NCBI GenBank assembly: GCA_964250775.1
Contig: CAXUHK010000037.1
Span: 1 to 27,950 of the forward strand
DNA length: 27,950 nucleotides
Source of the DNA: CAVRQM01 sp964250775
Lineage (GTDB): Bacteria > Pseudomonadota > Alphaproteobacteria > Acetobacterales > Acetobacteraceae
Direction: 5' to 3'
Positions within the stretch are counted from its first letter, which is position 1. Each line of letters begins with the position of its first letter. The notes beneath the pieces are model-generated. The model was not told the DNA's origin and searched no databases. It saw only the letters and a program-made list of their open reading frames with translations. Shown one piece after another: positions 10,828-19,331 of this stretch. A program made the position numbers and the translations under genes.

Positions 10828-13269
10828 ATGAAGCAGCAACTGGTGGTCATCGGCAACGGCATGGCCGGCGCGCGGGCGGTCGAGGAGGTGCTCGCCCTCG
10901 GCGGCGCCGACCAATTCGAGATCACGATGTTCGGCGACGAGCCGTACGGCAACTACAACCGCATCATGCTCTCCAACATCCTGAGCGGCATCCAGGACGC
11001 GAGCGAGATCTTCATCAACCCGCTTGCCTGGTACGAGGAGAACGACGTCACGCTGCACGCCGGCAGCCGGGTGACGCGGATCGACCGCGCCGCGCGCCGG
11101 GTGCGGGCCGCCAACGGCGTCACAGCGGGCTACGACAAGCTGCTGATCGCCACCGGCAGCCGCGCCCTGATCCCGCCGATCGACGGCGCCCGCGACGCCC
11201 ATGGCCAGTTGCGCGCGGGCGTGTTCGGCTTCCGCACCATCGACGACTGCAACGGCATCATGGCGACCGCGAAGCGCAGCAAGCGCGCGGCGGTGATCGG
11301 CGGCGGCCTGCTCGGCCTGGAGGCGGCGCGCGGGCTGATGAACCATGGCTGCGAGGTGCATGTGATCCACCTCGGCCAGCACTTGATGAACGCGCAGCTC
11401 GACCAGACCGGCGGCGCGATCCTGGCTGCCACCATGGGGAGGATGGGCGTCACCATCCATCTCGGCAAATCCACCGCCGAAATCCTCGGCGAGGACAGGG
11501 TAGCCGGCATCCGGTTCAAGGACGGCTCGACGCTCGATTGCGACATGGTCGTGATCTCGGCCGGGATAAAGCCGAACGCCGAGATCGGCCACGGCGCCGG
11601 CCTCACCGTCGAGCGGGCGATCGTGGTCGACAACCACATGCGCTCGGTCGATGACACCCACGTCTATGTGGTCGGCGAATGCGCGCAGCACCGTGGCAAG
11701 GTCTACGGCCTGGTGGCGCCGCTATGGGACCAGGCGCGCGTGTTCGCCGAGCACGTCACGGGCCGGAACACCGCGGCCGCCTATCACGGCTCCAAGCTCG
11801 CGACCAAGCTCAAGGTGATGGGCGTGGAATTGGCCTCCATGGGAATCACAGAAGCCGTCGAGGAGCGCGACGAGGTGATCCAGTTCACCGAGGCCAAGCG
11901 AGGCATCTACAAGAAGCTGATCGTGCGCGATGGCCGCCTGGTCGGCGGCATCCTGATGGGCGACATCGGCAAGGCCGCCTACCTGATGCAGGCGTTCGAC
12001 CGCGACAGCCCGCTGCCGGAGGAGCGGCTGGGCCTGCTGTTCGACCTCGGCACGCCGCCACAGAAGGTGACGCTCGACGAAATGCCGGCCACGACGCAGG
12101 TGTGCAACTGCAACGGCGTCACCAAGGCCGCGATCGGCGCCTGTGTCGAGGCTGGCCGGCGCACGCCCAAGGCGGTGATGGCCGCGACCCGCGCCGGCAT
12201 GGGCTGCGGCTCGTGCAAGGGGCTGGTGCAGGAGGTCGTCGAGTGGTTCTGCGGCGGCGAGGTCGAGGAGGACCCGTCGATGCACTACTACGTGCCGTGC
12301 ATCCCGATGGCCAAGCCGGAGCTGGTGCGCGCCGTTCGCGAGCTGAACCTCAAGTCGGTCTCCAGCGTGTTCGCGGCACTCGCCTCGGATAGCAAGCCGG
12401 ATGCCGCGAGCAAGCCGGCGCTGGCGTCGCTGCTCATCACCCTCTGGGACGACCAATACGAGGACGAGCGCGACGCGCGCTTCATCAACGACCGCGTCCA
12501 CGCCAACATCCAGAAGGATTCGACCTTCTCGGTGGTGCCGGAGATGCCGGGCGGCGTCACCACGCCGCGGGACCTGATCCGCATCGCCGAGGTCGCGATC
12601 AAGTACGACGTGCCGCTGGTGAAGCTCACCGGCGGGCAGCGCATCGACCTGGTGGGCATCACCAAGGAGGACTTGCCGAAGGTCTGGGCCGACCTCGACA
12701 TGCCGGCGGGCTGGGCCTGGGGCAAGAGCTACCGCACCTGCAAGAGCTGCATCGGCACCGACTATTGCCGCTTCGGCCTGGGCGACAGCATGGGCTTGGC
12801 CAAGAAGATCGAAGCCAAGTTCAGGGGCATCGACACGCCGGGCAAGTTGAAGCTGGCCACCGCCGGCTGCCCGCGCAACTGCTCCGAGGCGATGGTGAAG
12901 GACATCGGCGCGGTCGCCATCGGCAACGACAAATGGGAAATCTACGTGGGCGGCGCGGCCGGCTCGGCGGTGCGCAAGGGCGACGTGCTATGCACCGTCG
13001 ACGGCGAGGACGCGGTGCTGCGGATCACCGGCCGGTTCACCCAATACTACCGCGAGCACGCGAAGTACAAAGAGCGCACTCACAGCTTCATCGAACGGGT
13101 CGGGATCGACCGCGTCCGCGCCGTGGTAGTCGACGACAGCGACGGCGTCGCGGCGGCGCTCGACGCGGCGGTCGACGCGTCCTGCGCTTCGGTCCGCGAC
13201 CCGTGGCAGGAGCGCGCGGCGCCCAAGACCGCCAACCAGTTCGCCTCGCTCATCCCGGCGGAGGCCTGA
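10828..13269 (+). CDS. nirB: NAD(P)H nitrite reductase large subunit
   Basis: 813-residue cytosolic enzyme reducing nitrite to ammonium. Domains in order: FAD-binding VIGNGMAGARAVEE at residue 8, NAD-binding VIGGGLLGLEAARG near 156, and a BFD-like [2Fe-2S] domain with Cys426, Cys428, Cys460 and Cys463. Nitrite/sulfite reductase domains follow, with siroheme-[4Fe-4S] ligands Cys641, Cys647, Cys681 and Cys685 (SCIGTDYC and GCPRNC). Size and order match NirB. ATG 10828 is preceded by GCGGAA. NirD follows after one base. All cofactor residues expected for activity are present. No siroheme synthase gene is in the window, so the heme must come from elsewhere. Confidence 0.97.
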   Translation: MKQQLVVIGNGMAGARAVEEVLALGGADQFEITMFGDEPYGNYNRIMLSNILSGIQDASEIFINPLAWYEENDVTLHAGSRVTRIDRAARRVRAANGVTAGYDKLLIATGSRALIPPIDGARDAHGQLRAGVFGFRTIDDCNGIMATAKRSKRAAVIGGGLLGLEAARGLMNHGCEVHVIHLGQHLMNAQLDQTGGAILAATMGRMGVTIHLGKSTAEILGEDRVAGIRFKDGSTLDCDMVVISAGIKPNAEIGHGAGLTVERAIVVDNHMRSVDDTHVYVVGECAQHRGKVYGLVAPLWDQARVFAEHVTGRNTAAAYHGSKLATKLKVMGVELASMGITEAVEERDEVIQFTEAKRGIYKKLIVRDGRLVGGILMGDIGKAAYLMQAFDRDSPLPEERLGLLFDLGTPPQKVTLDEMPATTQVCNCNGVTKAAIGACVEAGRRTPKAVMAATRAGMGCGSCKGLVQEVVEWFCGGEVEEDPSMHYYVPCIPMAKPELVRAVRELNLKSVSSVFAALASDSKPDAASKPALASLLITLWDDQYEDERDARFINDRVHANIQKDSTFSVVPEMPGGVTTPRDLIRIAEVAIKYDVPLVKLTGGQRIDLVGITKEDLPKVWADLDMPAGWAWGKSYRTCKSCIGTDYCRFGLGDSMGLAKKIEAKFRGIDTPGKLKLATAGCPRNCSEAMVKDIGAVAIGNDKWEIYVGGAAGSAVRKGDVLCTVDGEDAVLRITGRFTQYYREHAKYKERTHSFIERVGIDRVRAVVVDDSDGVAAALDAAVDASCASVRDPWQERAAPKTANQFASLIPAEA

Positions 13270-13270
13270 G

Positions 13271-13576
13271 ATGGAACGGGCCGTGGCGCACCTGTCGCAG
13301 ATCCCCGCCGGCGAGGGCCGCACCTTCGCGCTGGGCACGTTGCGCATCGCCGTGTTCCACGGCCGCGACGGCGCGGTGTTCGCGACCCAGGCGGAGTGCC
13401 CGCACCGCGGCGGCCCGCTGGCGGACGGGCTGACCGATGGCCGATCGGTTGTCTGCCCGTTGCACGACAGGGTCTACGACCTGCGCAGCGGCGCCGCCGT
13501 CGTGGGCGAATGCGACATCCGGGTCTATCCGACGCGCTGCGACGAGCGGGGAACGATCCTGGTGGTCAGCGGCTGA
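13271..13576 (+). CDS. nirD: nitrite reductase small subunit, Rieske type
   Basis: 101-residue NirD, partner of NirB. A full Rieske [2Fe-2S] motif is present: Cys43 and His45 in ECPHRGG, Cys62 and His65 in VCPLHD. E. coli NirD lacks these ligands, so this one should carry a cluster. The ATG lies one base after the nirB stop. It is the last gene of the nitrate operon. Its final 41 nt are repeated at 13670-13710 (see that entry). A GC-rich stem-loop follows the stop and may end transcription. Confidence 0.94.
   Translation: MERAVAHLSQIPAGEGRTFALGTLRIAVFHGRDGAVFATQAECPHRGGPLADGLTDGRSVVCPLHDRVYDLRSGAAVVGECDIRVYPTRCDERGTILVVSG
13536..13576 (+). repeat. direct repeat copy 1: 3' end of nirD
   Basis: These 41 nt match 13670-13710 without gaps at 33 of 41 positions, including an identical 12-nt end GTCAGCGGCTGA that contains the stop codon. 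Here it encodes the last 13 residues of NirD (RCDERGTILVVSG) and the stop. Confidence 0.6.
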
Positions 13577-13581
13577 CAGGG

Positions 13582-13620
13582 CTGCCGGCGGCGGCGGCCG
13601 GCCGGGCCGCGCGCCGCCAG
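13582..13620. terminator. GC-rich hairpin between convergent nirD and hpnI
   Basis: CTG-(CC)-GGCGGCG can pair with CGCCGCCAG across an inner GCGGCC/GGCCGC stem. It lies in the 79-nt convergent gap. There is no T-run, so if it terminates transcription it does so by structure or with Rho. Chance pairing is likely at this GC content. Confidence 0.3.
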
Positions 13621-13655
13621 CGGCGCCTCAGGAACCGGCGAGGCCTCCGGTCCGC

Positions 13656-14967
13656 TCAAGCGTCCGCCCGGTGCGGCGAGCGCGGCACGATCGCGGGAGT
13701 CAGCGGCTGAACCCGGCCGGCGTCGGCACGCATCACCTGCCCGCGCCACACGACCCGGCCACCGAGATAGCTGGCCGCGACCTGGCAGACCGACAGGCAT
13801 TCGCGCAGCGGCAGCAGCCAGACCGGGACGGCATGGCCCGCCCGCGGGGCCAGCAGCGCCCGGTCGGTGCTGCGGGCCGCGATGGCCCGTATCGCCCAGG
13901 CTGCCGCGAACAGGCTCGTCGACCAGGCGCAGCCTCCGCTCAGCAGCAGCGCGGCGCCGGCCCAGAACAGCGGGAACTGCACCGCGGAGAGCGCGAACAG
14001 CACCGGCTCCAGGGCGCGTATGGTGCGCGACCAGCGCAGCTCGTGCTGCCAAAGCGTGCGCAGCGACCGCTCCGCCACCGCCGTCATCGGAACGGTGTCC
14101 GCGAGCCCGATGCCGAGCCCGAGGCCCAGCACCCGCCGGCCGAGAACGGCGTCGTCGGCCAGATGGCCGACCAGCGCGACGAAGCCGCCGACCCGCGCGA
14201 GGGTCTCGCGGCGCAGCGCCATCGTCATGCCAAGGCAGTCCTCGCGACCCAACGCCCGCGCCAGCAACGCGCCGGGCAGGAAGGAGTGGCTGATCATCGT
14301 GGCGCCCAGCCGCGCCGCCAGCCCGCGCGCCGTGGGCAGGCCGAGGCAGACGGTGGTCACCAACCCGATCCCCGGCGCCTCCATCGCGGCCACGATGCGC
14401 TCGAGGTAGTCGGAGGCGACGTGCAGGTCGCTGTCGGAGATGACGAGCACCTCGTGCCGGGCCGCTTCCATCATGTTCATCAGGTTGCTGACCTTGCGGT
14501 TCGCGCCGTAGGCGGCGGCGTCGGTCACGACCACCATGTCGCAGGCCGGAAAGCGCCTGCGCAGCCGGCCCACCACCAGCAGCGCCGGGTCGTGCGCGTG
14601 GCGGGGGGCCGAAACGCCCGGGCCCTCCGGGGAGGTCTGGCGGCACCCCGCGGCCCGCGCCGCGCCCGACGGCGCCCGCGTGGCCCTGGTGGCCTCCGGT
14701 GACGCCGGGATCTACGGGATGGCCTCGCTGGCGTTGACCACCGCCGCGGCGCTGCCGCCGGCTCAGCGCCCGTCAGTGCNNNNNNNNNNGCAGCGGCTCG
14801 TCGCCGCACAGCGGCTTCAGCACGGTGACAGCCGGGCGATGTCGCGCGAGCTGCGGCGTCCGGCCGGCGAATCGCCGCACCGCCATTGCGCCGGCGACCA
14901 CGGCCAGCAGCCCGCACCCGGTCAGCAGTGCCGCCAGCCCGGCGAGCAGGTCGAGCACGCCCATCAC
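13656..14967 (-). CDS. hpnI: hopanoid-associated glycosyltransferase HpnI, interrupted by assembly gap
   Basis: GT2-like membrane glycosyltransferase of hopanoid side-chain synthesis; HpnI is known to add N-acetylglucosamine to bacteriohopanetetrol. Two pieces are seen. The N-terminal piece (14967-14790) has a transmembrane helix and AVTVLKPLCGDEPL. The C-terminal piece (about 14618-13656) has DPALLVVGRLRRRFP, GANRKVSNLMNM, ISDSDLHV, the acceptor-site LADDAVLG, the catalytic LWQHELRWSRTIRA and C-terminal membrane helices. Between them are 10 Ns and about 160 bp that read as an unrelated cobJ-like sequence, and the two pieces are in different frames. Roughly 20-25 family residues are missing. 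I think the gene is intact in the organism and damaged in the assembly. The start (GTG 14967 or ATG 14964) overlaps the hpnL stop. Confidence 0.85.
13670..13710 (+). repeat. direct repeat copy 2, inside the hpnI 3' end
   Basis: The second copy of the nirD tail repeat, 134 nt downstream in the same orientation. Read on the plus strand it gives RCGERGTIAGVSG and a stop, paralleling the NirD C-terminus. On the complement it encodes part of the HpnI C-terminal tail (QPLTPAIVPRS). Confidence 0.55.
14619..14779 (+). other. cobJ-like (precorrin-3B C17-methyltransferase) fragment, probable misassembly
   Basis: The plus strand reads through EVWRHPAA and GARVALVASGDAGIYGMASL. SGDAGIYGMA is the glycine-rich S-adenosylmethionine-binding loop of tetrapyrrole methylases, closest to CobJ/CbiH. 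The fragment is only about 53 codons, has no start or stop, ends at the Ns and sits in the middle of hpnI on the other strand. It looks like sequence from elsewhere in the genome, or from another genome, pulled in at a scaffold join. The left edge (about 14619) is where hpnI similarity ends and is approximate. Confidence 0.65.
14780..14789. other. assembly gap (10 N)
   Basis: Ten Ns, a common placeholder length for a scaffold join, so the true distance is unknown. It falls inside hpnI. Confidence 0.99.
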
Positions 14968-15956
14968 CGCGACTCACGCCACAGCGCCAGGCCGATCAGG
15001 CCGACCAGGGTTTCCCGAACGCGCTTGACCAGCGACAGCGACAGCGCCGGCAGCGTCGGCAGGCCGACGGCGGCGGCGGCCAGCATGAAGCCGCCTTCCT
15101 GCGCGCCCAGCGCCGCCGGGATCGCGAAGCCGGCGCTGCGGCCCGCCATGCCGAGGCTCTCGACCGTGAACGCCTGCAGCGAAGTGACCGGGACGCCGAG
15201 TGCGCGCAGGGTCGCCCAGGTCTCGATGCTGCCCAGCGCCCAGGCGAGCAGGTGCAGCGCCACGCCACGCAGCAGCATCGGGCTGGGCTGGCGGTAGAAG
15301 GCGAGCGCCGCCGCGTGCAGCCCGTCGAGCGACGCCCCGGCCAGCGCCGGCCAGCGCCGCGCCATGCCGCGCAGCAGCGCCTCCAGCGCGCGCAGCGCCC
15401 CGAAGCGCTGCGCCAGGACCAGCCCCGCCGTCGCCGCGACGCCGGCCAATGCCACGCCGGCCCAGGGCGCCGCGTCGGATGATTGCCAAACCGCCGACTG
15501 CCAGGCCAGCGCGCACAGACCCAACGCCAGGAAAGCGATCTGGGTCAGCAGCTCGAACGTGACGTCGACGATCACGCTCGCCGCCGCCTGGATGGGAGGC
15601 ACGCCAGCACGGCCGAGCAGCCTCGCGCCCACGATCTCGCCGCCGACCTGCGCCACCGGCAGCAACGAATCGATGCCCTCGCGGACGATGCGCAGCCGAT
15701 AGAACGTGCCGAGGCTGGGCCGGCCGGCCGCGAACAGGCTGCGCCACGCCGCGCCGGCCAGCAGCAACTGCCCCAGATGCAGGCAGACGAGACCCGGAAC
15801 CACCCACAGCGCCCGCAGCAGCCCGTGACCGACCCTGGCGAAATCGTGGCGGACGGACGCGGCGCCCAGAAACACGCCGCCGAGCGCCAGGGCGGCAACC
15901 CCGAGCGACCATGCGAGCGTGGATGGCGGCCAAAATCCCTTGTCAGGACCGGGCAC
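14964..15956 (-). CDS. hpnL: hopanoid-associated membrane protein HpnL (UPF0104/LPG synthase TM-like)
   Basis: 330-residue polytopic inner-membrane protein of the lysylphosphatidylglycerol synthase TM-region family, closest to HpnL. About eight hydrophobic helices are visible. Family segments include GTFYRLRIVREGIDSLLPVA, QVGGEIVGARLL, SVIVDVTFELLTQ and GFAIPAALGAQEGGFMLAAA. I chose GTG 15956, with AGGG 9 nt upstream, because translation then enters the first helix after about 10 residues. An upstream ATG at 16022 would add 22 residues that look unlike the family. The stop overlaps the hpnI start, so the two are coupled. HpnL proteins are linked to hopanoid clusters, and a lipid-transport role has been proposed but not settled as far as I know. 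No other hopanoid genes are in the window. Confidence 0.85.
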   Translation of the reverse strand: MPGPDKGFWPPSTLAWSLGVAALALGGVFLGAASVRHDFARVGHGLLRALWVVPGLVCLHLGQLLLAGAAWRSLFAAGRPSLGTFYRLRIVREGIDSLLPVAQVGGEIVGARLLGRAGVPPIQAAASVIVDVTFELLTQIAFLALGLCALAWQSAVWQSSDAAPWAGVALAGVAATAGLVLAQRFGALRALEALLRGMARRWPALAGASLDGLHAAALAFYRQPSPMLLRGVALHLLAWALGSIETWATLRALGVPVTSLQAFTVESLGMAGRSAGFAIPAALGAQEGGFMLAAAAVGLPTLPALSLSLVKRVRETLVGLIGLALWRESR

Positions 15957-16125
15957 TAGGCGACCCTGGCCGCATCGGGCCGGCGGCACCCCGGCCTCGC
16001 CGACACCAGGCCATGCCAGCATTGATCTTGTTGTTTCCGGAAGGGTGCGGCGGCGTAAATAACACGTTGGGTAAACGTATCCGCGATGTCCGCCGCCAAG
16101 ACAACCCTCGTATGACCTAATCCAA

Positions 16126-16149
16126 GTGGATAGATCTTCGGATCAGCCC
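16126..16149. repeat. TTCG-capped inverted repeat upstream of the amide operon promoter
   Basis: TGG-ATA-GATC-TTCG-GATC-AGC-CCA: a perfect GATC stem closed by a TTCG loop, flanked by TGG/CCA. It could be an activator site or a chance structure. Confidence 0.3.
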
Positions 16150-16171
16150 AAATCATTCCATACCCGCAACA

Positions 16172-16187
16172 TGGCCTGGTTTTTGCA
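16172..16187 (+). promoter_or_regulatory. sigma-54 (-24/-12) promoter of the amide transporter operon
   Basis: TGGCCTGG-TTTT-TGCA has GG (16173-16174) and GC (16185-16186) exactly 12 bp apart, with the T-rich run before GC typical of RpoN promoters. It lies in the most AT-rich intergenic stretch of the window. The start would be near 16198, giving a 32-nt leader that includes GGAGAAG before ATG 16230. This predicts nitrogen-controlled expression. No canonical NtrC pair was found upstream. A TTCG-capped hairpin (16126-16149) lies 23 nt before the -24 element. Confidence 0.75.
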
Positions 16188-16229
16188 GATACTCGGACGA
16201 GATCGTCATTTTGCGGAGAAGTCGTAACG

Positions 16230-17477
16230 ATGCTGGTCAATCGACGTGCCGCGCTGAAGGCAATGCTGCTGGCGACCGGCGGCACGCTCGCGGCGCCGGC
16301 CATCATGCGCCACGCGGCGCTCGGCGCCGACCCGATAAAGGTCGTGGGCATCCACGACGCCTCCGGCGGGCTCGACATCTACGGCAAGCCGATGATCGCC
16401 TGCCTCGACTTCGCGGTGTCGGAGGCCAACGCCGCCGGCGGTCTGCTCGGGCGCGAGGTCCAGCTCATCAACTACGACCCGCAATCAAACATCCAGCTGT
16501 ACACCCAGTTCGCCATCCAGGCGGCGACGCGTGATCGCGCCGCGGTGGTCCATGCCGGCATCACCTCGGCGTCGCGCGAGGCAATCCGGCCGATCCTGCA
16601 CCGCTTCAACACGCTATACTTCTACAACACCCAGTACGAAGGCGGCGTGTGCGACCGCAACACCTTCTGCTGCGGCTCGACCCCGGCGCAGAACGTCAAC
16701 AAGCTGGTGCCCTACGTGACCCAGAAATGGGGCAAGAAGGTCTACATTGTTGCCGCCGACTACAATTACGGCCAGATCACGAGCAAGTGGATCACCAAAT
16801 ACACCCGCGACGCCGGCGGGCAGGTGCTGGCCGTCGACTTCTTCCCGCTCGACGTGACCAATTTCGGGCCGGCGATCAGCAAGATCCAAGCGGCCAAGCC
16901 GGACGTGGTGATCTCCGCCCTGGTCGGCGGCGCGCACGTCTCGTTCTACCGGCAATGGGCGGCATCGGGCATGAAGGCGCAGATCCCGATGGCCTCGACC
17001 ACGCTGGGCGGCGGCAACGAGAGCCTGCTGCTGTCGCCCGAGGAGGGCGACGGCATCGTCTCGGCGTTCAGCTACTTCCAAGAGATCGACAACCCGCTGA
17101 ACAAGGCGTTCCTGGACAAGTTCCACGCCAAGCTGGGACCGGGCGCTCCCTATCTCGGGGCAGAGCTGGCGATGCGCACCTATGTCGGCTTCCATCTCTG
17201 GGCCGAGGGCGTCAAGCGCGCGAAATCGGTCGAGCGCATGGCGGTGATCAAGGCGCTGGAGGGCGGCATCGCGCTCGACACCCCGGCGGGCAGGACGGTG
17301 CTCGACCCCAAGACCCACCACACCACCGTCGACGTGTTCCTGGCCGAGGTCGCGAACCACGGCTTCAAGGTGATCCAGAGCTTCCCGCAACAGCCGCCGC
17401 TCGACACCGCCTCGGTGTGCGACCTCGCCGCGCACCCGACCGAGAACAAGCAGTACGTGGTCGACGTCAGGATGTGA
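16230..17477 (+). CDS. urea/short-chain amide ABC transporter substrate-binding protein
   Basis: 415-residue periplasmic binding protein of the branched-chain amino acid/amide (HAAT) class. The N-terminus has a twin-arginine leader (NRRAALKA, hydrophobic stretch, then AALGA), so it is probably exported by Tat and cleaved near residue 33. Segments typical of the urea/amide subgroup (UrtA, FmdD) are seen: YNTQYEGGVCDRN, TPAQNVNKLVPYV, AADYNYGQITSKW and FFPLDVTNFGPAISKIQA. ATG 16230 follows GGAGAAG by about 9 nt. It is the first gene behind the sigma-54 promoter; the permease starts 4 nt after its stop. The amidase at the operon end favours a small amide as ligand, but urea is not excluded. Confidence 0.9.
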   Translation: MLVNRRAALKAMLLATGGTLAAPAIMRHAALGADPIKVVGIHDASGGLDIYGKPMIACLDFAVSEANAAGGLLGREVQLINYDPQSNIQLYTQFAIQAATRDRAAVVHAGITSASREAIRPILHRFNTLYFYNTQYEGGVCDRNTFCCGSTPAQNVNKLVPYVTQKWGKKVYIVAADYNYGQITSKWITKYTRDAGGQVLAVDFFPLDVTNFGPAISKIQAAKPDVVISALVGGAHVSFYRQWAASGMKAQIPMASTTLGGGNESLLLSPEEGDGIVSAFSYFQEIDNPLNKAFLDKFHAKLGPGAPYLGAELAMRTYVGFHLWAEGVKRAKSVERMAVIKALEGGIALDTPAGRTVLDPKTHHTTVDVFLAEVANHGFKVIQSFPQQPPLDTASVCDLAAHPTENKQYVVDVRM

Positions 17478-17481
17478 GGCG

Positions 17482-18348
17482 TTGGACTACGCGGCCGTCG
17501 TCGGGCTGCAAATCGCGACCGGCGTGGCCACGCTGGTGATCGTGAGCCTGGGCCTCGCGGTGGTGTTCGGCATGATGCGGGTCATCAACCTGGCGCATGG
17601 CGAGTTCCTGATGCTGGGCGGCTACGCCGCGGTGCTGGCGTATGGCCACGGCGTCAACGTCTGGCTGGCGATCCTGGTGGTGCCGCCGCTGGTCGTAGGG
17701 TTGGTCGGCGTCGTGGTGGAGCGGCTGCTGATCCGCAACCTGTATGGCCGCATGATCGACACCATGCTGGCGACCTGGGGCCTGTCGCTGGCGCTGATCG
17801 GCCTGGTCAGCATGACGCTGGGCAACTCGGTCAGCGGCTTCTCGGCCCCGCTCGGCAGCATCGCCATCGGACGTTTCCACGTCGCGGTCTACGATCTGTT
17901 TCTCGTGCTGGCGGCGGCGGCGCTGTCGGGCGGCATCTGGGCGGTGCTGCGCTTCACCACCGCGGGCCTGATCGCGCGCGGCACGATGCAGAACCCGGCG
18001 ATGGCCGCGGCCCTCGGCGTGGCGCCGGAGCGGGTCTACGCCGCGACGTTCGCCGCCGGGGCCGCGTTGTCCGGGCTGGCCGGCGGCCTGATCGCGCCGC
18101 TGTCCGGCGTGGTGCCGACCATGGGCACCGCCTACATCGCCAAGGCGTTCATCACCGTCATCACCGGCGGCGCCGCCATGCTGGCCGGGACGCTGAGCGC
18201 CTCGGTGCTGCTGGGCAGCGTCTGGACGGTGGGCAGCTTCCTGACCACGCCGGTGTTCGGCGAGGTGGCGCTGCTGCTGGTGGCGATCGTGCTGCTGCGG
18301 CTGCTGCCGCGCGGCATCACCGGGCGCTTCCTGCGGCGGGCGCTGTGA
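17482..18348 (+). CDS. HAAT-family ABC permease, LivH/UrtB type
   Basis: 288-residue inner-membrane permease. FGMMRVINLAHGEFLMLGGY is the hallmark of LivH/UrtB permeases. Later, RGTMQNPAMAAALGV and AALSGLAGGLIAP belong to the cytoplasmic coupling region. The only plausible start is TTG 17482, since no ATG or GTG lies before the first helix; the GAGG at 17476-17479 is unusually close. Translation may depend on coupling to the binding-protein gene, whose stop is 4 nt upstream. It pairs with the next permease to form the channel, and the genes overlap by 4 nt (GTGA). Confidence 0.9.
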   Translation: MDYAAVVGLQIATGVATLVIVSLGLAVVFGMMRVINLAHGEFLMLGGYAAVLAYGHGVNVWLAILVVPPLVVGLVGVVVERLLIRNLYGRMIDTMLATWGLSLALIGLVSMTLGNSVSGFSAPLGSIAIGRFHVAVYDLFLVLAAAALSGGIWAVLRFTTAGLIARGTMQNPAMAAALGVAPERVYAATFAAGAALSGLAGGLIAPLSGVVPTMGTAYIAKAFITVITGGAAMLAGTLSASVLLGSVWTVGSFLTTPVFGEVALLLVAIVLLRLLPRGITGRFLRRAL

Positions 18349-19331
18349 AGGCCACGCTGCTGCAGATCGCCGCCGCCTGCGCGCTGGCGGCACTCGCCGC
18401 GACCGTGCTGCCGCGCACTCTGGAACTGTTCGCGCTGATCAATGCCACGGTGTTCGTGAGCCTGTCGGTGCTCGCCCTGAGCCTCGGTATGATCTGGGGC
18501 TTCGGCGGCATCCTGTGCTTCGGGCAGACCACGTTCTTCGGCCTCGGCGCCTACGCCTACGCGGTGAGCGCGCTCAATTTCGGCGACACCACCTGGGCGG
18601 TGCCGGTGGCGCTCGCGGCACCGACGCTGGTGGCGGCGGCACTCGGCTACCTGATGTTCTTCGGCCGCGTCAGCGACGTCTACATGGGCGTCATCACGCT
18701 GACGGTGACGCTGATCCTGTTCGCCTTCGCCAACTCGACCGCGGGCGACCAGTGGACCATCGGCAACGCGGCGCTCGGCGGCTTCAACGGGATGCCGAAC
18801 ACGCCGCCGCTGAACCTGCCTTTCCACCCGGACGTGCCGCTGGAGCCGGCGCAGGTGTTCGCCGTCGCCGCGGCCTGCCTCGCCGGCTGCTACGCGGTGG
18901 CGAAGCTGGTGCTGCTGACCCGGTTCGGCCGCGTCGCCGTGGCGATCCGCGAGAACGAGCTGCGCGCCGAGCTGCTCGGCTACGACGTGCGGCTGCACAA
19001 GCTGGGGATGTTCGCGCTGGGCGGCGCGATGGCGGGGCTGGCCGGCATCCTGTTCGCCAACTGCGTGTTCGTGAGCCCGACCCTGTTCTCGCTGTCGTAC
19101 GCGGGGCAGGTCATCATCTGGGTGTTGGTCGGCGGTCTCGGCACGCTGGTCGGCCCGGTGGTCGGCTGCATGTTGGTGCAGGCGTTGACCACCTACGCCG
19201 GGACGCTCTCCTCGGTCGATCCGAACCTGGTCCTGGGCGTGGTGCTGATGCTGGCGGTGCTCGGCGTGCCGCAGGGGCTGCTGCCGACCGCCTGGACGGC
19301 GCTGCGCAGGCTCAGGCGCGCCCCGGCATGA
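18345..19331 (+). CDS. HAAT-family ABC permease, LivM/UrtC type
   Basis: 328-residue inner-membrane permease with about nine helices. ALSLGMIWGFGGILCFGQTTFFGLGAYAY is the LivM/UrtC consensus region (quoted in two parts: ALSLGMIWGFGGILC and FGQTTFFGLGAYAY). IRENELRAELLGYDV is the ATPase-coupling loop and GGLGTLVGPVVG a conserved late helix. It starts with GTG inside the stop of the preceding permease and its TGA overlaps the ATG of the first ATPase (ATGA), so the genes are translationally coupled. Together with the preceding permease it forms the transmembrane path. Confidence 0.9.
   Translation: MKATLLQIAAACALAALAATVLPRTLELFALINATVFVSLSVLALSLGMIWGFGGILCFGQTTFFGLGAYAYAVSALNFGDTTWAVPVALAAPTLVAAALGYLMFFGRVSDVYMGVITLTVTLILFAFANSTAGDQWTIGNAALGGFNGMPNTPPLNLPFHPDVPLEPAQVFAVAAACLAGCYAVAKLVLLTRFGRVAVAIRENELRAELLGYDVRLHKLGMFALGGAMAGLAGILFANCVFVSPTLFSLSYAGQVIIWVLVGGLGTLVGPVVGCMLVQALTTYAGTLSSVDPNLVLGVVLMLAVLGVPQGLLPTAWTALRRLRRAPA

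Noticed and set aside
14619..14779. A real cobJ gene between hpnI and hpnL
   Set aside because: Only about 53 codons without start or stop, bounded by Ns and inside hpnI; treated as a misassembled fragment.
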